Assembly: GCF_000293885.2 (NCBI RefSeq) | Contig: NZ_CP010945.1 | Coordinates: 4,112,001-4,176,000, forward strand | DNA: 64,000 bases | Reading direction: 5' to 3' | Source of the DNA: Pseudomonas fluorescens NCIMB 11764 | GTDB lineage: Bacteria > Pseudomonadota > Gammaproteobacteria > Pseudomonadales > Pseudomonadaceae | Shown here: positions 18,611 through 28,171 of the stretch, in pieces | How the letters are laid out: each line of letters begins with the position of its first letter | Position numbering within the stretch: position 1 is the first letter of the stretch | Notes under the pieces: model-generated | Told to the model about the DNA's origin: nothing | Database searches by the model: none | What the model saw: only the letters and a program-made list of their open reading frames with translations | Program-made: the position numbers and the translations under genes

Positions 18611-21600
18611 GCATCGGCTATGCCGAGTTGCACTGCCTGTCGAACTTCAGTTTCCAGCGCGGTGCTTCCAGCGCCCTTGAACTCTTTCAGCGGGCAAAAA
18701 AACAGGGCTATCAGGCGCTGGCGATCACCGATGAATGTACCCTGGCGGGCATCGTCCGCGCCTGGCAAGCGGCCAGATCCGTGGAACTGCCGCTGATCAT
18801 CGGCAGCGAAGTGCGTATCGAGAACGGTCCGAAACTGGTGCTGCTGGTGGAGAACCTCGAGGGCTACCAGAACCTGTGCCGGCTGATAACCCGAGCGCGG
18901 CGGCGCACGCAGAAAGGTCAGTACCAGGTGCTGCGGGAGGATTTCAGCGAGCCATTGCCGGGACTGCTGGTGTTGTGGGTGCCGGATGCGGTCGATGATT
19001 TTCAAAGCGGCCATTGGCTGAAACAGACGTTCGCCAAGCGCCTGTGGCTGGCGGTCCAGCTGCATCGCGGCCAGGACGATAGCCGACGGCTGAACGAGCT
19101 GTTGATGCTGGCGCGGGAACTGCGCATCCCGGCAGTGGCCAGCGGCGATGTGCACATGCACTCCCGTGGCCGACGCGCCTTGCAGGACACCATGACCGCC
19201 ATCCGTCATCACGTGCCGGTGGCCGAAGCCGGGTTGCGCCTGCACCCCAATGGCGAGCGGCATCTGCGCAGCCTCGATGCCTTGCAGTCGATCTACCCGC
19301 AAGCGTTGCTCGATGAAACGGTGACCATTGCCCGGCGTTGCACCTTTGATCTTGGCCAGTTGCGTTATCAGTATCCGCGCGAACTGGTGCCGGAAGGTCA
19401 CAGCGCCGCGTCCTGGCTGCGCGAGTTGACCGAATGCGGCATTCGCGAGCGCTGGCCCGAAGGCGCGAGCGAGAAGGTGCGCGGGCTGATCGACAAGGAG
19501 CTGGGGCTGATCGCCGAGCTGGGGTACGAAAGCTATTTCCTGACCGTGCAGGACATTGTCGCCTTCGCCCGACGCGAGAAAATTCTCTGTCAGGGGCGAG
19601 GTTCTGCGGCCAACTCGGCGGTGTGTTTCGCCCTGGGCATCACCGAGATCGACCCGGAGCGCATGAACATGCTGTTTGAGCGCTTTCTCTCGAAGGAGCG
19701 CAACGAGCCGCCGGATATTGATGTGGATTTCGAGCACGAACGCCGCGAAGAAGTCTTGCAGTACGTGTTCCAGCGTTATGGCCGGACCCGTGCGGCGCTG
19801 ACCGCGGTGGTCAGCACCTATCACGCGGCCGGCGCGGTACGCGACGTGGCCAAGGCGTTGGGTTTGCCGCCGGACCAGATCAATGCCCTGGCCGATTGCT
19901 GCGGCCACTGGAGTGATGAAACGCCACCCGTGGAGCGCCTGCTTGAAGGGGGTTTCGACCCCGACAGCCCGGTGCTGCGCCGGGTGTTGGGCTTGACGCA
20001 ACAGCTGATCGGTTTCCCCCGGCACCTGTCCCAGCACCCCGGCGGCTTCGTCATTTCCGAGCAGCCGCTGGACAGCCTCGTGCCGGTGGAAAACGCGGCG
20101 ATGGCCGAGCGCACTATCATCCAGTGGGACAAGGATGATCTTGATGCGGTCGGGCTGCTCAAAGTGGATATTCTGGCCTTGGGCATGCTTAGCGCGATTC
20201 GTCGTTGTTTCGACCTGCTGCGCCGTCATCGCAACCTGGACTTGAGCCTGGCGACGGTGCCCTCCGAAGACCCGCAAACCTACGACATGATCAGCCGTGC
20301 CGACACCATCGGCGTGTTCCAGATCGAATCCCGGGCACAAATGTCGATGCTGCCCAGGCTCAAGCCCCGCAAGTTCTATGACCTGGTGATCGAGGTGGCG
20401 ATCGTTCGCCCGGGACCTATTCAGGGCGGGATGGTGCATCCGTACCTGAGGCGGCGAAACAAGGAAGAGCTCGAAAGCTACCCCTCCGAAGAGTTGAGGG
20501 AAGTGTTGAAACGTACTCTCGGTGTGCCGCTGTTTCAGGAGCAGGTCATGCAGATTGCAATTGTCGCCGCCAGCTACAGTCCCGGCGAAGCGGATCAGTT
20601 GCGCCGCTCCATGGCGGCCTGGAAACGTCACGGTGGTCTCGAACCGCACAAGGATCGCCTTGCTGCAGGCATGAAGAAAAAAGGCTACACGCCAGAATTC
20701 GCCGCGCAGATTTTCGAGCAGATCAAAGGCTTTGGCAGCTATGGATTCCCCGAGTCCCACGCCGCCAGTTTTGCCTTGCTGACCTATGCCAGTTGCTGGT
20801 TGAAATGCCACGAACCGGCAGCCTTCGCCTGCGCGCTGATCAACAGCTGGCCCATGGGTTTCTATAGCCCGGACCAGATTCTGCAGGACGCTCGCCGGCA
20901 TCATTTGCAGATTCGCCCGGTGGACGTGCGCGCCAGCGACTGGGATTGCAGCCTCGAACCGATTATCGGCGCGCAGCCGGCGATTCGCATGGGGCTGCGG
21001 ATGATCAAGGGTTTTCGCGAAGACGATGCGCGGCGAATCGAAATCGCGAGGTCGAAGGGGGCGTTTATCGACATCGCCGACCTCGGCGAACGGGCGCGGC
21101 TCGATGCCCGTGCGCAGGAGCAACTGGCCGATTCCGGCGCGTTGCGAGGGCTGGCCGGTGATCGGCATCGGGCGCGCTGGGAGGTGGCGGGGGTGCAGAA
21201 ACAATTGGGTTTGTTCGCCGGTTTGCCGAGCCAGGAAGAGGACGCGGTGGTGTTGCCCAAACCCACGGTCGGCGAAGACCTGCTGGCGGATTACAACAGC
21301 CTCGGCACCACCCTCGGCCCGCATCCGTTGGCCCTGTTGCGCGGCGAATTGAAAGCCCGGCGTTGCCGCAGTTCGAGGGAGCTGCTGGAGGTCGAGCATG
21401 GCCGACCGGTCAGCGTCGCCGGGCTGGTGACCGGTCGCCAGCGTCCGGGCACCGCCAGTGGCGTGACCTTCGTCACCCTTGAGGACGAGTTCGGCAACGT
21501 CAACGTGGTGGTCTGGCGTGACCTGGCTGATCGGCAACGGCAGGTGTTGGTCGGATCGCAGTTGCTCAAGGTCGATGGGCGCTGGGAGAAGGAAGGCGAG

Positions 21601-21684
21601 GTGCGGCATTTGATTGCCGGGCGTTTGAGTGATTTGAGCCCGCTACTCGACGGCATCCATGTGCGCAGCCGGGATTTCCACTGA
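18607..21684 (+). CDS. dnaE2: Error-prone DNA polymerase DnaE2
   Basis: This 1025-residue C-family polymerase is shorter than replicative DnaE. The N-terminal PHP domain begins [17 protein letters not shown]. The catalytic palm has the conserved [12 protein letters not shown] with two Asp residues (from about residue 370), preceded by [19 protein letters not shown] and the helix-hairpin-helix region follow, and the C-terminal OB domain contains [14 protein letters not shown]. It carries out damage-induced lesion bypass with ImuA and ImuB. ATG 18607 overlaps the imuB stop. A large palindromic repeat follows its stop. Confidence 0.96.
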   Translation: MSIGYAELHCLSNFSFQRGASSALELFQRAKKQGYQALAITDECTLAGIVRAWQAARSVELPLIIGSEVRIENGPKLVLLVENLEGYQNLCRLITRARRRTQKGQYQVLREDFSEPLPGLLVLWVPDAVDDFQSGHWLKQTFAKRLWLAVQLHRGQDDSRRLNELLMLARELRIPAVASGDVHMHSRGRRALQDTMTAIRHHVPVAEAGLRLHPNGERHLRSLDALQSIYPQALLDETVTIARRCTFDLGQLRYQYPRELVPEGHSAASWLRELTECGIRERWPEGASEKVRGLIDKELGLIAELGYESYFLTVQDIVAFARREKILCQGRGSAANSAVCFALGITEIDPERMNMLFERFLSKERNEPPDIDVDFEHERREEVLQYVFQRYGRTRAALTAVVSTYHAAGAVRDVAKALGLPPDQINALADCCGHWSDETPPVERLLEGGFDPDSPVLRRVLGLTQQLIGFPRHLSQHPGGFVISEQPLDSLVPVENAAMAERTIIQWDKDDLDAVGLLKVDILALGMLSAIRRCFDLLRRHRNLDLSLATVPSEDPQTYDMISRADTIGVFQIESRAQMSMLPRLKPRKFYDLVIEVAIVRPGPIQGGMVHPYLRRRNKEELESYPSEELREVLKRTLGVPLFQEQVMQIAIVAASYSPGEADQLRRSMAAWKRHGGLEPHKDRLAAGMKKKGYTPEFAAQIFEQIKGFGSYGFPESHAASFALLTYASCWLKCHEPAAFACALINSWPMGFYSPDQILQDARRHHLQIRPVDVRASDWDCSLEPIIGAQPAIRMGLRMIKGFREDDARRIEIARSKGAFIDIADLGERARLDARAQEQLADSGALRGLAGDRHRARWEVAGVQKQLGLFAGLPSQEEDAVVLPKPTVGEDLLADYNSLGTTLGPHPLALLRGELKARRCRSSRELLEVEHGRPVSVAGLVTGRQRPGTASGVTFVTLEDEFGNVNVVVWRDLADRQRQVLVGSQLLKVDGRWEKEGEVRHLIAGRLSDLSPLLDGIHVRSRDFH

Positions 21685-21730
21685 CCTGTGGCGAGGGGGA
21701 GCTTTTGTGTGAGGGGATTTTGTGGCAAGT

Positions 21731-21881
21731 GAGCTTTTTTGTGGCGAGGGGATTTATCCCCGTTGGGCTGCGCAGCAGTCGTAAACCCGGTGAGCGCGGT
21801 TAATCTGAAACTATTGCGGTAGCTGGTTTTAGGGCTGCTTCGCAGCCCAACGGGGATAAATCCCCTCGCCACAAAAGCTCC
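21731..21881. repeat. Long imperfect inverted repeat (REP/MITE-like)
   Basis: The left arm, from GAGCTTTTTTGTGGCGAGGG through a GTTGGGCTGCGCAGC end (21731-21776), is repeated inverted at about 21832-21881, where GGGCTGCTTCGCAGCCCAAC opens the right arm. About 55 bases lie between. Short extra copies of GTGGCGAGGGG-like sequence precede it. This form is common between genes in the P. fluorescens group. It fills the gap between dnaE2 and the convergent flavin-reductase gene and could also end both transcripts. Confidence 0.8.
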
Positions 21882-21909
21882 GTCGCCACAGGTTTTGTGT
21901 GGCGGCTGC

Positions 21910-22572
21910 TTACTTGGAAACAGGCCAAAACCGCTCGCCACCCCCCGGTGCATCCGTCCACGCCTGCAACGAGCGGGTCGGCAAGTCGAAATAATCCCGG
22001 GTACGCGCATACCCATGCCCACCCATCCGCCCGATCGCATCGAGTCCCAGTTGATCGATGTACAGGGTTTTCGGGTCAATCAGTTCGTCTCGCACATGGG
22101 CCATCAGCACTTCGCCGAAGATGATCTCCCGAGACTGCCCGATGGACAGCGCCATCATTCGTCGGCACTCCAGTGCAACGGGCGCCTCGCCGATGCGAGG
22201 GCATTTCACGGTGGTTCCGGGAATGGCCGTGAGGCCGGCGGCGGTCAGTTCGTCGAAGCCGGGGGCAAAGGGCACGGCGCAGACGTTCATGGCTTCCACC
22301 AGCGCATCGCTGACGATGTTGACGGTGAATTCCTGATTGAGCTGGATATTGCGGGTGGTGTCCTTGGGGCTTTGGTCGCCGTAGTTTTCCACGCCCAGTG
22401 CGAGGATCGGCGGGTCGGCCGACAGCGCATTGAAGAAGCTGAACGGTGCGGCGTTGATTCGTCCTTCGCCATCAATCGTGGTGACCAGGGCGATAGGGCG
22501 AGGCACCACGCTGCCGATCAGAATCTTGTATTTGTCCCGCGCACTCAGGGTGCGGAAGTCGAAGCTTTGCAT
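21910..22572 (-). CDS. Flavin reductase-like FMN-binding protein
   Basis: The 220-residue protein has the split-barrel flavin reductase fold: YKILIGSVVPRPIALVTTID at residues about 15-35 and NAAPFSFFNALSADPPIL, the usual FMN-binding stretch, followed by NIQLNQEFTVNIVS. Members reduce or bind flavin, often supplying a monooxygenase, or have unknown redox roles. It lies 12 bases after the amidohydrolase and in the same direction, as the last gene of the catabolic set. No partner monooxygenase is seen here. Confidence 0.85.
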   Translation of the reverse strand: MQSFDFRTLSARDKYKILIGSVVPRPIALVTTIDGEGRINAAPFSFFNALSADPPILALGVENYGDQSPKDTTRNIQLNQEFTVNIVSDALVEAMNVCAVPFAPGFDELTAAGLTAIPGTTVKCPRIGEAPVALECRRMMALSIGQSREIIFGEVLMAHVRDELIDPKTLYIDQLGLDAIGRMGGHGYARTRDYFDLPTRSLQAWTDAPGGGERFWPVSK

Positions 22573-22584
22573 GGGCAGAAATCT

Positions 22585-24072
22585 CTAGAGAAGGGGATCC
22601 ATTGCGCTCAGCGGCGCGTGTGCGCTGTAGTCGTCGGCGAACGGGATGGCCGGTTTGAACAGGGTTTTCCAGTCCGGTTGGCCAAACGCCCGATCGCTGT
22701 GGCTGCGCATCAGTGTTTCGAATTGTCGTTGGGCCTGGCGTTGCAGGTCGGGGTAGTCGATGCCTTGAACCTGACCGTCCTGCATCACGCAGCGGCCATC
22801 AATGAAACTGGCGATGCAGTCGTCACCGCGCCCGGCCAGCACCAGGTTCTTCAGCGGATCGAACAGCGGCCCCAAATGCAGGCCGCGAAGACTGAACACC
22901 GTGATGTCGGCCTTGCACCCCGGCGCCAGTCGGCCGAGATCATCACGCCCCAGCGCCTTGGCCCCGCCGAGGGTGGCTGCGTTGTACATATCCAGCGTGC
23001 TGGTCAGCGAACCACCGCCCTCCATCAAACGAGCGATGTTCAACCCCTGACGCATGTTCTCCAGCACATCCGCCGGCCAGGTGTCAGTGCCCAGCGCAAA
23101 GTTGATGCCCTTGGCCCGATAGCGCCCGAACGAGTTCAGTGCCTCGCCGTCCCGGGTAAACACCACCGGGCAATGCACCAGGCTCGCGCCGCCATGCACC
23201 ACCCGTTGCAGGTCTTCATCACCGTGGGTGTAGATGCCGTGGGGCAGCAGGCTGCGCGGCGTCAGCAGACCCAACTGCTCCAGCCACGCCAGCGGCGAAA
23301 CACCGCGCAACTGCTCAACCATCGCCACTTCGCCAAGGCCCTGACAGCAATGCAAACGCATCGGCGCTTTCAGCTCATGGCTCAGCGCGGCGGTGCGATG
23401 CAGCAGCGCCGGGGTGCAGGTCTGGACGCGATCCGGCAGCAGCGCGCCACGAATCAGACCGTCATGTGAACTGTCAAAATCCTCGAAAAACCGCACCGCC
23501 GCGTCGAGCCCGGCCATGCCCCGTGCTTCATCCCAGTGATGCCCAAGGCTTCCATCGGCGCGCCAGTAACTCATGCCGCTCATGTAGCAGGGGCCAAGGT
23601 AAGTCCGCAGTCCAAGCTCGGCGGCCACACCGGCCACCGCAGCAAATTCGTCGTAGGTCTCGGCCCACTCGCGGTAGTACATCGAGGTGATCGGCATGGC
23701 GGTGGTGATGCCATTTCGGATCAACTGCGTGAAGGCGTAGCGGTACTTGAAGACTTCTTCATCCGCGGTGTAACTCTCCCGTGGACCGGCGGCCAGATAG
23801 TCTTCGGACCACATCCGGCCCATGTCGCGCTCATCGCCGTTGTCCAGCGTCAGCACCGTGGAATCGAGGTCGCCGAGTGCATCCAGGTCGATGAAACCGG
23901 GGCCGATCAGCGCGTTGCCGTAATCGATCCACTGATCCACCGGCCCCGGGTAATCACGCCCGACAAACACAATCCGCGAGCCTTCGAACACCACTTCGCC
24001 GTCGCGCCACAGCACATGCTGCGTGCCGTCGAAACCGACCACGCAGCTGCTTTTCAGGCCAATGCGCTTCAC
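22585..24072 (-). CDS. Amidohydrolase-superfamily protein with altered metal site
   Basis: This 495-residue member of the TRZ/ATZ-type amidohydrolases is related to chlorohydrolases and 8-oxoguanine/guanine deaminases. The family normally has a metal-binding HxH after GFID; here it reads GFIDLDALGDLDSTV, with no His. Later parts are nearer the norm: MRLHCCQGLGE, LPHGIYTH and the metal Asp in GTDTWP. So it is either a subfamily with another metal set or not a hydrolase. Its start overlaps the stop of the upstream deaminase by four bases, implying translational coupling. Confidence 0.75.
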   Translation of the reverse strand: MKRIGLKSSCVVGFDGTQHVLWRDGEVVFEGSRIVFVGRDYPGPVDQWIDYGNALIGPGFIDLDALGDLDSTVLTLDNGDERDMGRMWSEDYLAAGPRESYTADEEVFKYRYAFTQLIRNGITTAMPITSMYYREWAETYDEFAAVAGVAAELGLRTYLGPCYMSGMSYWRADGSLGHHWDEARGMAGLDAAVRFFEDFDSSHDGLIRGALLPDRVQTCTPALLHRTAALSHELKAPMRLHCCQGLGEVAMVEQLRGVSPLAWLEQLGLLTPRSLLPHGIYTHGDEDLQRVVHGGASLVHCPVVFTRDGEALNSFGRYRAKGINFALGTDTWPADVLENMRQGLNIARLMEGGGSLTSTLDMYNAATLGGAKALGRDDLGRLAPGCKADITVFSLRGLHLGPLFDPLKNLVLAGRGDDCIASFIDGRCVMQDGQVQGIDYPDLQRQAQRQFETLMRSHSDRAFGQPDWKTLFKPAIPFADDYSAHAPLSAMDPLL

Positions 24073-25265
24073 AAACGGCTTTCCAGCAGTCGGCCGCTGG
24101 AGGCAATCAGCTCGCCGCGCCGGTAAACCTGGCGCACGGGCCGCGAAACCACCGCTTCACCCAGCGTCTGCACCGGCATCAGCAGGAAGTCCGCCGGTTG
24201 ACCGGTCTCCACGCCAAAATCTTCACAGCCCAGCGCCAGCGCGCCATTCACGGTCGCCGCTGCAAACGCCGCCGCGAGTTCCTCGTCCTTGTTCAGGTCG
24301 AAACGAAACGCCAGCAGCATCGCCCGTTCCAGCATGTCGCCGTTGCCCATGGGTGACCAGGCGTCACGAATACCGTCCGAACCCAGGCACACATTCACCC
24401 CGGCCTCGCGCAATGCCAGGAACGGCGGCACCGCGCAATCAGCGGGAGCCGAACTCATCAACGAAATCCCCAGCGCCGCCAGTCGTTCGGCCACCGGTTT
24501 GACCTGACTCCACGGCAGCATTCCGAGGCAATACGCATGGCTGATCATTACCCGTCCATGACGCCCGTAATGCTCGGTGTAATCGGCGATCAGCGCGATC
24601 TGCCAAAGCCCCAGTTCACCTTTGTCGTGCAGGTGAATGTCGACACCACGGTCGAATTCGCTGGCCAGTTTGAACACGAAATCGAGCTGGGCGACGGGGT
24701 CGTTGTCGATGCCGCAGGGGTCGAGGCCACCGACGTTTTCCACGCCCAGGGCCATGGCTTCGCGCATCAGTCCGGCGGTGCCGGGACGGCTGATCAGACC
24801 GGTTTGCGGGAACACCACCAGTTGCAGGTCGATCAGGTCGCGGTAGCGTTCGCGCAGTTGTTGCATGGCTTCGACATGGCGCAAACCGAAGTCCGGGTCG
24901 ATGTCGACGTGGCAACGCATGGTCAGGGAGCCGCGAGCGATGCAGTTTTCCAGCAGGGCGCCGGCGCGTTCGGCGATGGGACTCTTCACGTCACGCAGCA
25001 CGCGGCGCTCGTTGGTGATGTAATCCTTGAGCGTCGGCCCGGCGCTGTTCGGGCGCCAGGGTTGGCCCCAGAGGGTTTTGTCGAGGTGGACGTGGCTTTC
25101 CACCAGGGCCGGGGTGAGCAGTTGGTTCTGGCCGTCGATGTCGGTGGCGGTCAGGGCCGCGGACGATGCCGGGCGGCGCTGTTTGAACAGGCCGTTTTCG
25201 ATCAGCAGGTCTTCGGCGGTGGAGCCGTAGGGGCGCACGTTGCGCAGCCAGCGGGGTTGGGTCAT
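24069..25265 (-). CDS. Cytosine deaminase-like amidohydrolase
   Basis: The 398-residue protein has the metal motif ESHVHLDKTLWG (His58, His60), then TMRCHVDIDPDFG, DIHLHDKGELG and the C-terminal metal Asp in LGSDGIRDAWSP. These follow the order of cytosine deaminase, isopropylammelide hydrolase and related enzymes, which hydrolyse C-N bonds in heterocycles. The true substrate is not known. It is coupled to the second amidohydrolase and downstream of the PotABCD-like importer, from which a REP palindrome separates it. Confidence 0.82.
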   Translation of the reverse strand: MTQPRWLRNVRPYGSTAEDLLIENGLFKQRRPASSAALTATDIDGQNQLLTPALVESHVHLDKTLWGQPWRPNSAGPTLKDYITNERRVLRDVKSPIAERAGALLENCIARGSLTMRCHVDIDPDFGLRHVEAMQQLRERYRDLIDLQLVVFPQTGLISRPGTAGLMREAMALGVENVGGLDPCGIDNDPVAQLDFVFKLASEFDRGVDIHLHDKGELGLWQIALIADYTEHYGRHGRVMISHAYCLGMLPWSQVKPVAERLAALGISLMSSAPADCAVPPFLALREAGVNVCLGSDGIRDAWSPMGNGDMLERAMLLAFRFDLNKDEELAAAFAAATVNGALALGCEDFGVETGQPADFLLMPVQTLGEAVVSRPVRQVYRRGELIASSGRLLESRL

Positions 25266-25301
25266 TTCAAACCTCTGATTCTGTGTTGTGTGTCAGGGCC
25301 T

Positions 25302-25378
25302 CATCGCTGGCAGGCCAGCTCCCACATTGGATCTGCGGCGTTCACAAAACGCCTGTGGGAGCTGGCCTGCCAGCGATG
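25302..25378. repeat. REP palindrome
   Basis: CATCGCTGGCAGGCCAGCTC with CCACA (25302-25326) is repeated inverted at 25354-25378, a 25-base perfect stem around a 27-base spacer that has its own GCGTT...AACGC pairing. This is a dispersed Pseudomonas REP doublet. In this place it may reduce read-through from the transporter genes into the amidohydrolases. Confidence 0.88.
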
Positions 25379-25397
25379 GCCGCGACTCGGTGTTAAG

Positions 25398-26450
25398 TCA
25401 GCCCTTGAGCTTCGACCAGATTCGGTCCTGCAGCGCCCGCGCCTTGTTGCTGCACTCTTTCTCGGGGCGCAGGCTCGAGGCGAACTCGTCGGGCATGTTG
25501 ATCGCATCCATGACCCGCCATTTGGCGTCGATCAGCTTGTCGCTCTGAATGCCGTTGTCATAGGCGATGGCGTTGGACACGGCGGCGGCGTTTTCCGGTT
25601 TCATCATCCAGTCGATGAAGATCTTCGCGTTGCCGGGGTGCGGGGCGCTTTTTGGCACGGCGAAGTTGTCCTGGAACATCGCCAGGCCTTCCTTCGGATA
25701 CACGTATTTGATCGTGCTCTTCTGCAAGGTGGCGCGGGCGGTGGAGCCGTTCCAGTTCTGCATCATGATCACTTCGCCGGAGGCCATGCGGTCGACGGTG
25801 TTGTCCGAGCTGTACATCTTCAGGAACGGCTTCTGCTTTTGCAGCAGCTCCAGAATGCGCTTGGCGTCCTGGGGGTTTTCGCTGCACTCGTCGACGTTCA
25901 GGTAGTGGCTGGCGGCATTGATCACGCTGCTGGACGTATCGAGGGCGGCGAGTTGCCCCTGCAGTTCCTTGCGCGGTTCGAAGAACTCTTTCCACGAGTC
26001 GTCGAGTTTGCCGCCGGGCACGCGTGCGCTGTCATAGGAAAACCCGGTGGTTCCCCACAGATACGGCGCCGAGAACTTGCGGCCAGGGTCGAAGCTCGGG
26101 TCGCGAAACGCTGGTTTGACGTGTTTGAAATTGGGCAGGGTCGACGCGTCGATTTCCAGCAGCAGGTCCTGATTGATCAGCGTGCGCATGATCGACTGCG
26201 ACGGCACGATCACGTCATACGCCGCGCCGCCGGCCTGCAACTTGGCGAGCAGGGTTTCGTTGCTGTCGTAGCCGTCCATGGTGACCTTGATGCCGGTCTC
26301 CTTTTCGAACTTGGCCAGCAAGTCCACGGGGTAGTAATCGGTCCAGTTGTAGAAGAACAGTTCCTTGGGCTCGGCGGCCTGAACGCTGAACGCAGTGAAG
26401 CAACTGAGGGCCAGACCGGCGACACCGTAACGCATGCTTTTTGTTTTCAT
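25398..26450 (-). CDS. PotD-like periplasmic substrate-binding protein
   Basis: ATG 26450 opens a clear Sec signal, MKTKSMRYGVAGLALSCFTA then FSVQAAEP, giving 350 residues; longer upstream reading was rejected. The mature part starts ELFFYNWTDYYPVDLLAKFE, the standard opening of spermidine/putrescine-type binding proteins. It would deliver its ligand to the two permeases upstream. Polyamine specificity is only a family default, since the locus also carries deaminases. It is the last gene of the four transporter genes. Confidence 0.9.
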   Translation of the reverse strand: MKTKSMRYGVAGLALSCFTAFSVQAAEPKELFFYNWTDYYPVDLLAKFEKETGIKVTMDGYDSNETLLAKLQAGGAAYDVIVPSQSIMRTLINQDLLLEIDASTLPNFKHVKPAFRDPSFDPGRKFSAPYLWGTTGFSYDSARVPGGKLDDSWKEFFEPRKELQGQLAALDTSSSVINAASHYLNVDECSENPQDAKRILELLQKQKPFLKMYSSDNTVDRMASGEVIMMQNWNGSTARATLQKSTIKYVYPKEGLAMFQDNFAVPKSAPHPGNAKIFIDWMMKPENAAAVSNAIAYDNGIQSDKLIDAKWRVMDAINMPDEFASSLRPEKECSNKARALQDRIWSKLKG

Positions 26451-26467
26451 AAAAGAACGCTCCAGGA

Positions 26468-27256
26468 TTATTGGTTTTTGCCGCGCTGTCCCAGCCAGAA
26501 GGCCAGCACCACCAGCACGATGGAAATCACCAGCATCAGGGTCGAGATCGCGTTGATCTCCGGCGTCACGCCGGCCTTGATCGCCGAGAAGATGTACACC
26601 GGTAACGTCGTCGAACCGGGACCGGCCACAAAGAAAGTCATGATGAAATCGTCGAGGCTGACCACGAACGCCAGTACCGAACCGGATAACACCGCCGGCC
26701 ACAACAACGGCAACGTCACCCGGCGGAACACCTGCCACGGGTTGGCGTACAAATCGTTCGCCGCTTCCAGCAGGCTTTTGTCCAGGTCATTCAACCGCGC
26801 GCGGATCGGCAGGTAAGCGAAGGGAATGCAGAAGCCGATGTGCGCGATGATCACCGTCAGCAAACCGAGCTTGATCCCCAGCGCCATGAACAGCAGCAAC
26901 GTGGCCACGGCGGTGACGATCTCCGGCAGGATCAGCGGCAGGTTGATCCCGCCCTCGACCATTTTCTGCCCGTAGAACGGCCGGTAAGTCGCCAGCGCCG
27001 CGAGCAGCGCAATGGCCGTGGCACAAACCGTGGCGATGCTGGCGACGATGATCGAGTTCAGCGCGGCGGTCTGGATCGACGGGTTGGCCAGAATCCGCCC
27101 GTACCAGGCGAACGAAAACTCGGTCCATACCGTCGCCGAGCGATTGGCGTTGAAGCTATAAGCAATCAACACCAGGATCGGCACGTACAGATACGCCAGG
27201 ATCAGCAGGCTGACTTCGCGGGTCAGCGGCAGTTTTTTCAGGTGCAGGGCGATCAT
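26468..27256 (-). CDS. PotC-like ABC transporter permease
   Basis: This 262-residue inner-membrane protein has about six membrane segments and the coupling motif EAANDLYANPWQVFRRVTLPLL, which contacts the ATPase. The order and size match PotC. It overlaps the PotB-like gene by four bases and is followed after 17 bases by the binding protein. Confidence 0.93.
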   Translation of the reverse strand: MIALHLKKLPLTREVSLLILAYLYVPILVLIAYSFNANRSATVWTEFSFAWYGRILANPSIQTAALNSIIVASIATVCATAIALLAALATYRPFYGQKMVEGGINLPLILPEIVTAVATLLLFMALGIKLGLLTVIIAHIGFCIPFAYLPIRARLNDLDKSLLEAANDLYANPWQVFRRVTLPLLWPAVLSGSVLAFVVSLDDFIMTFFVAGPGSTTLPVYIFSAIKAGVTPEINAISTLMLVISIVLVVLAFWLGQRGKNQ

Positions 27257-28170
27257 GCGGTGGCTCCCCGACGAAGCGTTTTGGCAGCGCTGCGGCTATA
27301 AAGGGCGTACAGCACCAGGGACAGCAGCAGAATCCCCAGCAACAGGAACGACAGCGAACTGCCCAGCGGCCAGTTGCGGGCGGTGCCGAACTGTTGCTGG
27401 ATCAGGTTGCCGATCATCAGCGTCTTGCCGCCGCCGAGAATCGCCGGGGTGATGAAGGCGCCGAGGCTCGGCACGAACACCAGCAACGCACCGGCAATCA
27501 CGCCGGGCATCGACAGCGGCAGGATGATCCGCTTCAGTGCGTGCCAGCGATTGGCGCCGAGGTCGTAGGCGGCTTCCACCAGACGCCAGTCGAGTTTTTC
27601 CAGGGTCGAGTAGATCGGCAGAATCATGAACGGCAGGAAGCTGTAAACCAGCCCGACGCTGACGGCGAAGTCGTTGTAGAGCAGGGTGATGCCGCCCGCC
27701 TGCGGGAACAGCGCGTTGAGGCTCTGGGCAACCCAGCCGTGTTCGCGCAGGATGATCAGCCACGCGTAGTTGCGGATCAGCAGGTTGGTCCAGAACGGAA
27801 TGGTGATCAGCAGGACCATGAGGTTGCGCCGGCGCGGGGTCAGGCTCGACATCCACAACGCCACCGGAAAGCCGAACAGGAAGCACAGCAACGTCGTGCC
27901 GCCGGCCTGGAACACCGAGCGCAACAACGCCTGGGCATAGACCCAGTTCGGTTCCAGTTCACCGTCGAAACCTTCCTGGAAAAACAGCTGCACGTAGCTT
28001 TGCAATTGCCAGTCGGCCTGCCAGTCGACACCGCCATACACGTTGCGCGGCAGCAGGCTGATGTAGCCCATGATGCCCAGTGGGATGGCGATCAGCGCGA
28101 GCAAGGTCAACACCACCGGGCTGAGCAACAGCGCGCGGTTGAGAGCGGGAGAAGTGCTGCTGACGCTCAT
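27253..28170 (-). CDS. PotB-like ABC transporter permease
   Basis: This 305-residue protein has about six membrane segments and the coupling motif EAAYDLGANRWHALKRIILPL, typical of PotB. The first membrane segment (LLLSPVVLTLLALIAIPLGI) follows a short cytoplasmic start. It pairs with the PotC-like permease. The start lies one base from the end of the ATPase gene, consistent with one mRNA. Confidence 0.93.
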   Translation of the reverse strand: MSVSSTSPALNRALLLSPVVLTLLALIAIPLGIMGYISLLPRNVYGGVDWQADWQLQSYVQLFFQEGFDGELEPNWVYAQALLRSVFQAGGTTLLCFLFGFPVALWMSSLTPRRRNLMVLLITIPFWTNLLIRNYAWLIILREHGWVAQSLNALFPQAGGITLLYNDFAVSVGLVYSFLPFMILPIYSTLEKLDWRLVEAAYDLGANRWHALKRIILPLSMPGVIAGALLVFVPSLGAFITPAILGGGKTLMIGNLIQQQFGTARNWPLGSSLSFLLLGILLLSLVLYALYSRSAAKTLRRGATA

Positions 28171-28171
28171 C

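Noticed and set aside
18556..21609. A 1017-codon frame opposite dnaE2
   Set aside because: Antisense shadow of a well-conserved gene; no domain or start signal.
26451..26738. N-terminal extension of the PotD-like protein
   Set aside because: It overlaps the PotC-like gene. A full signal peptide starts at 26450.
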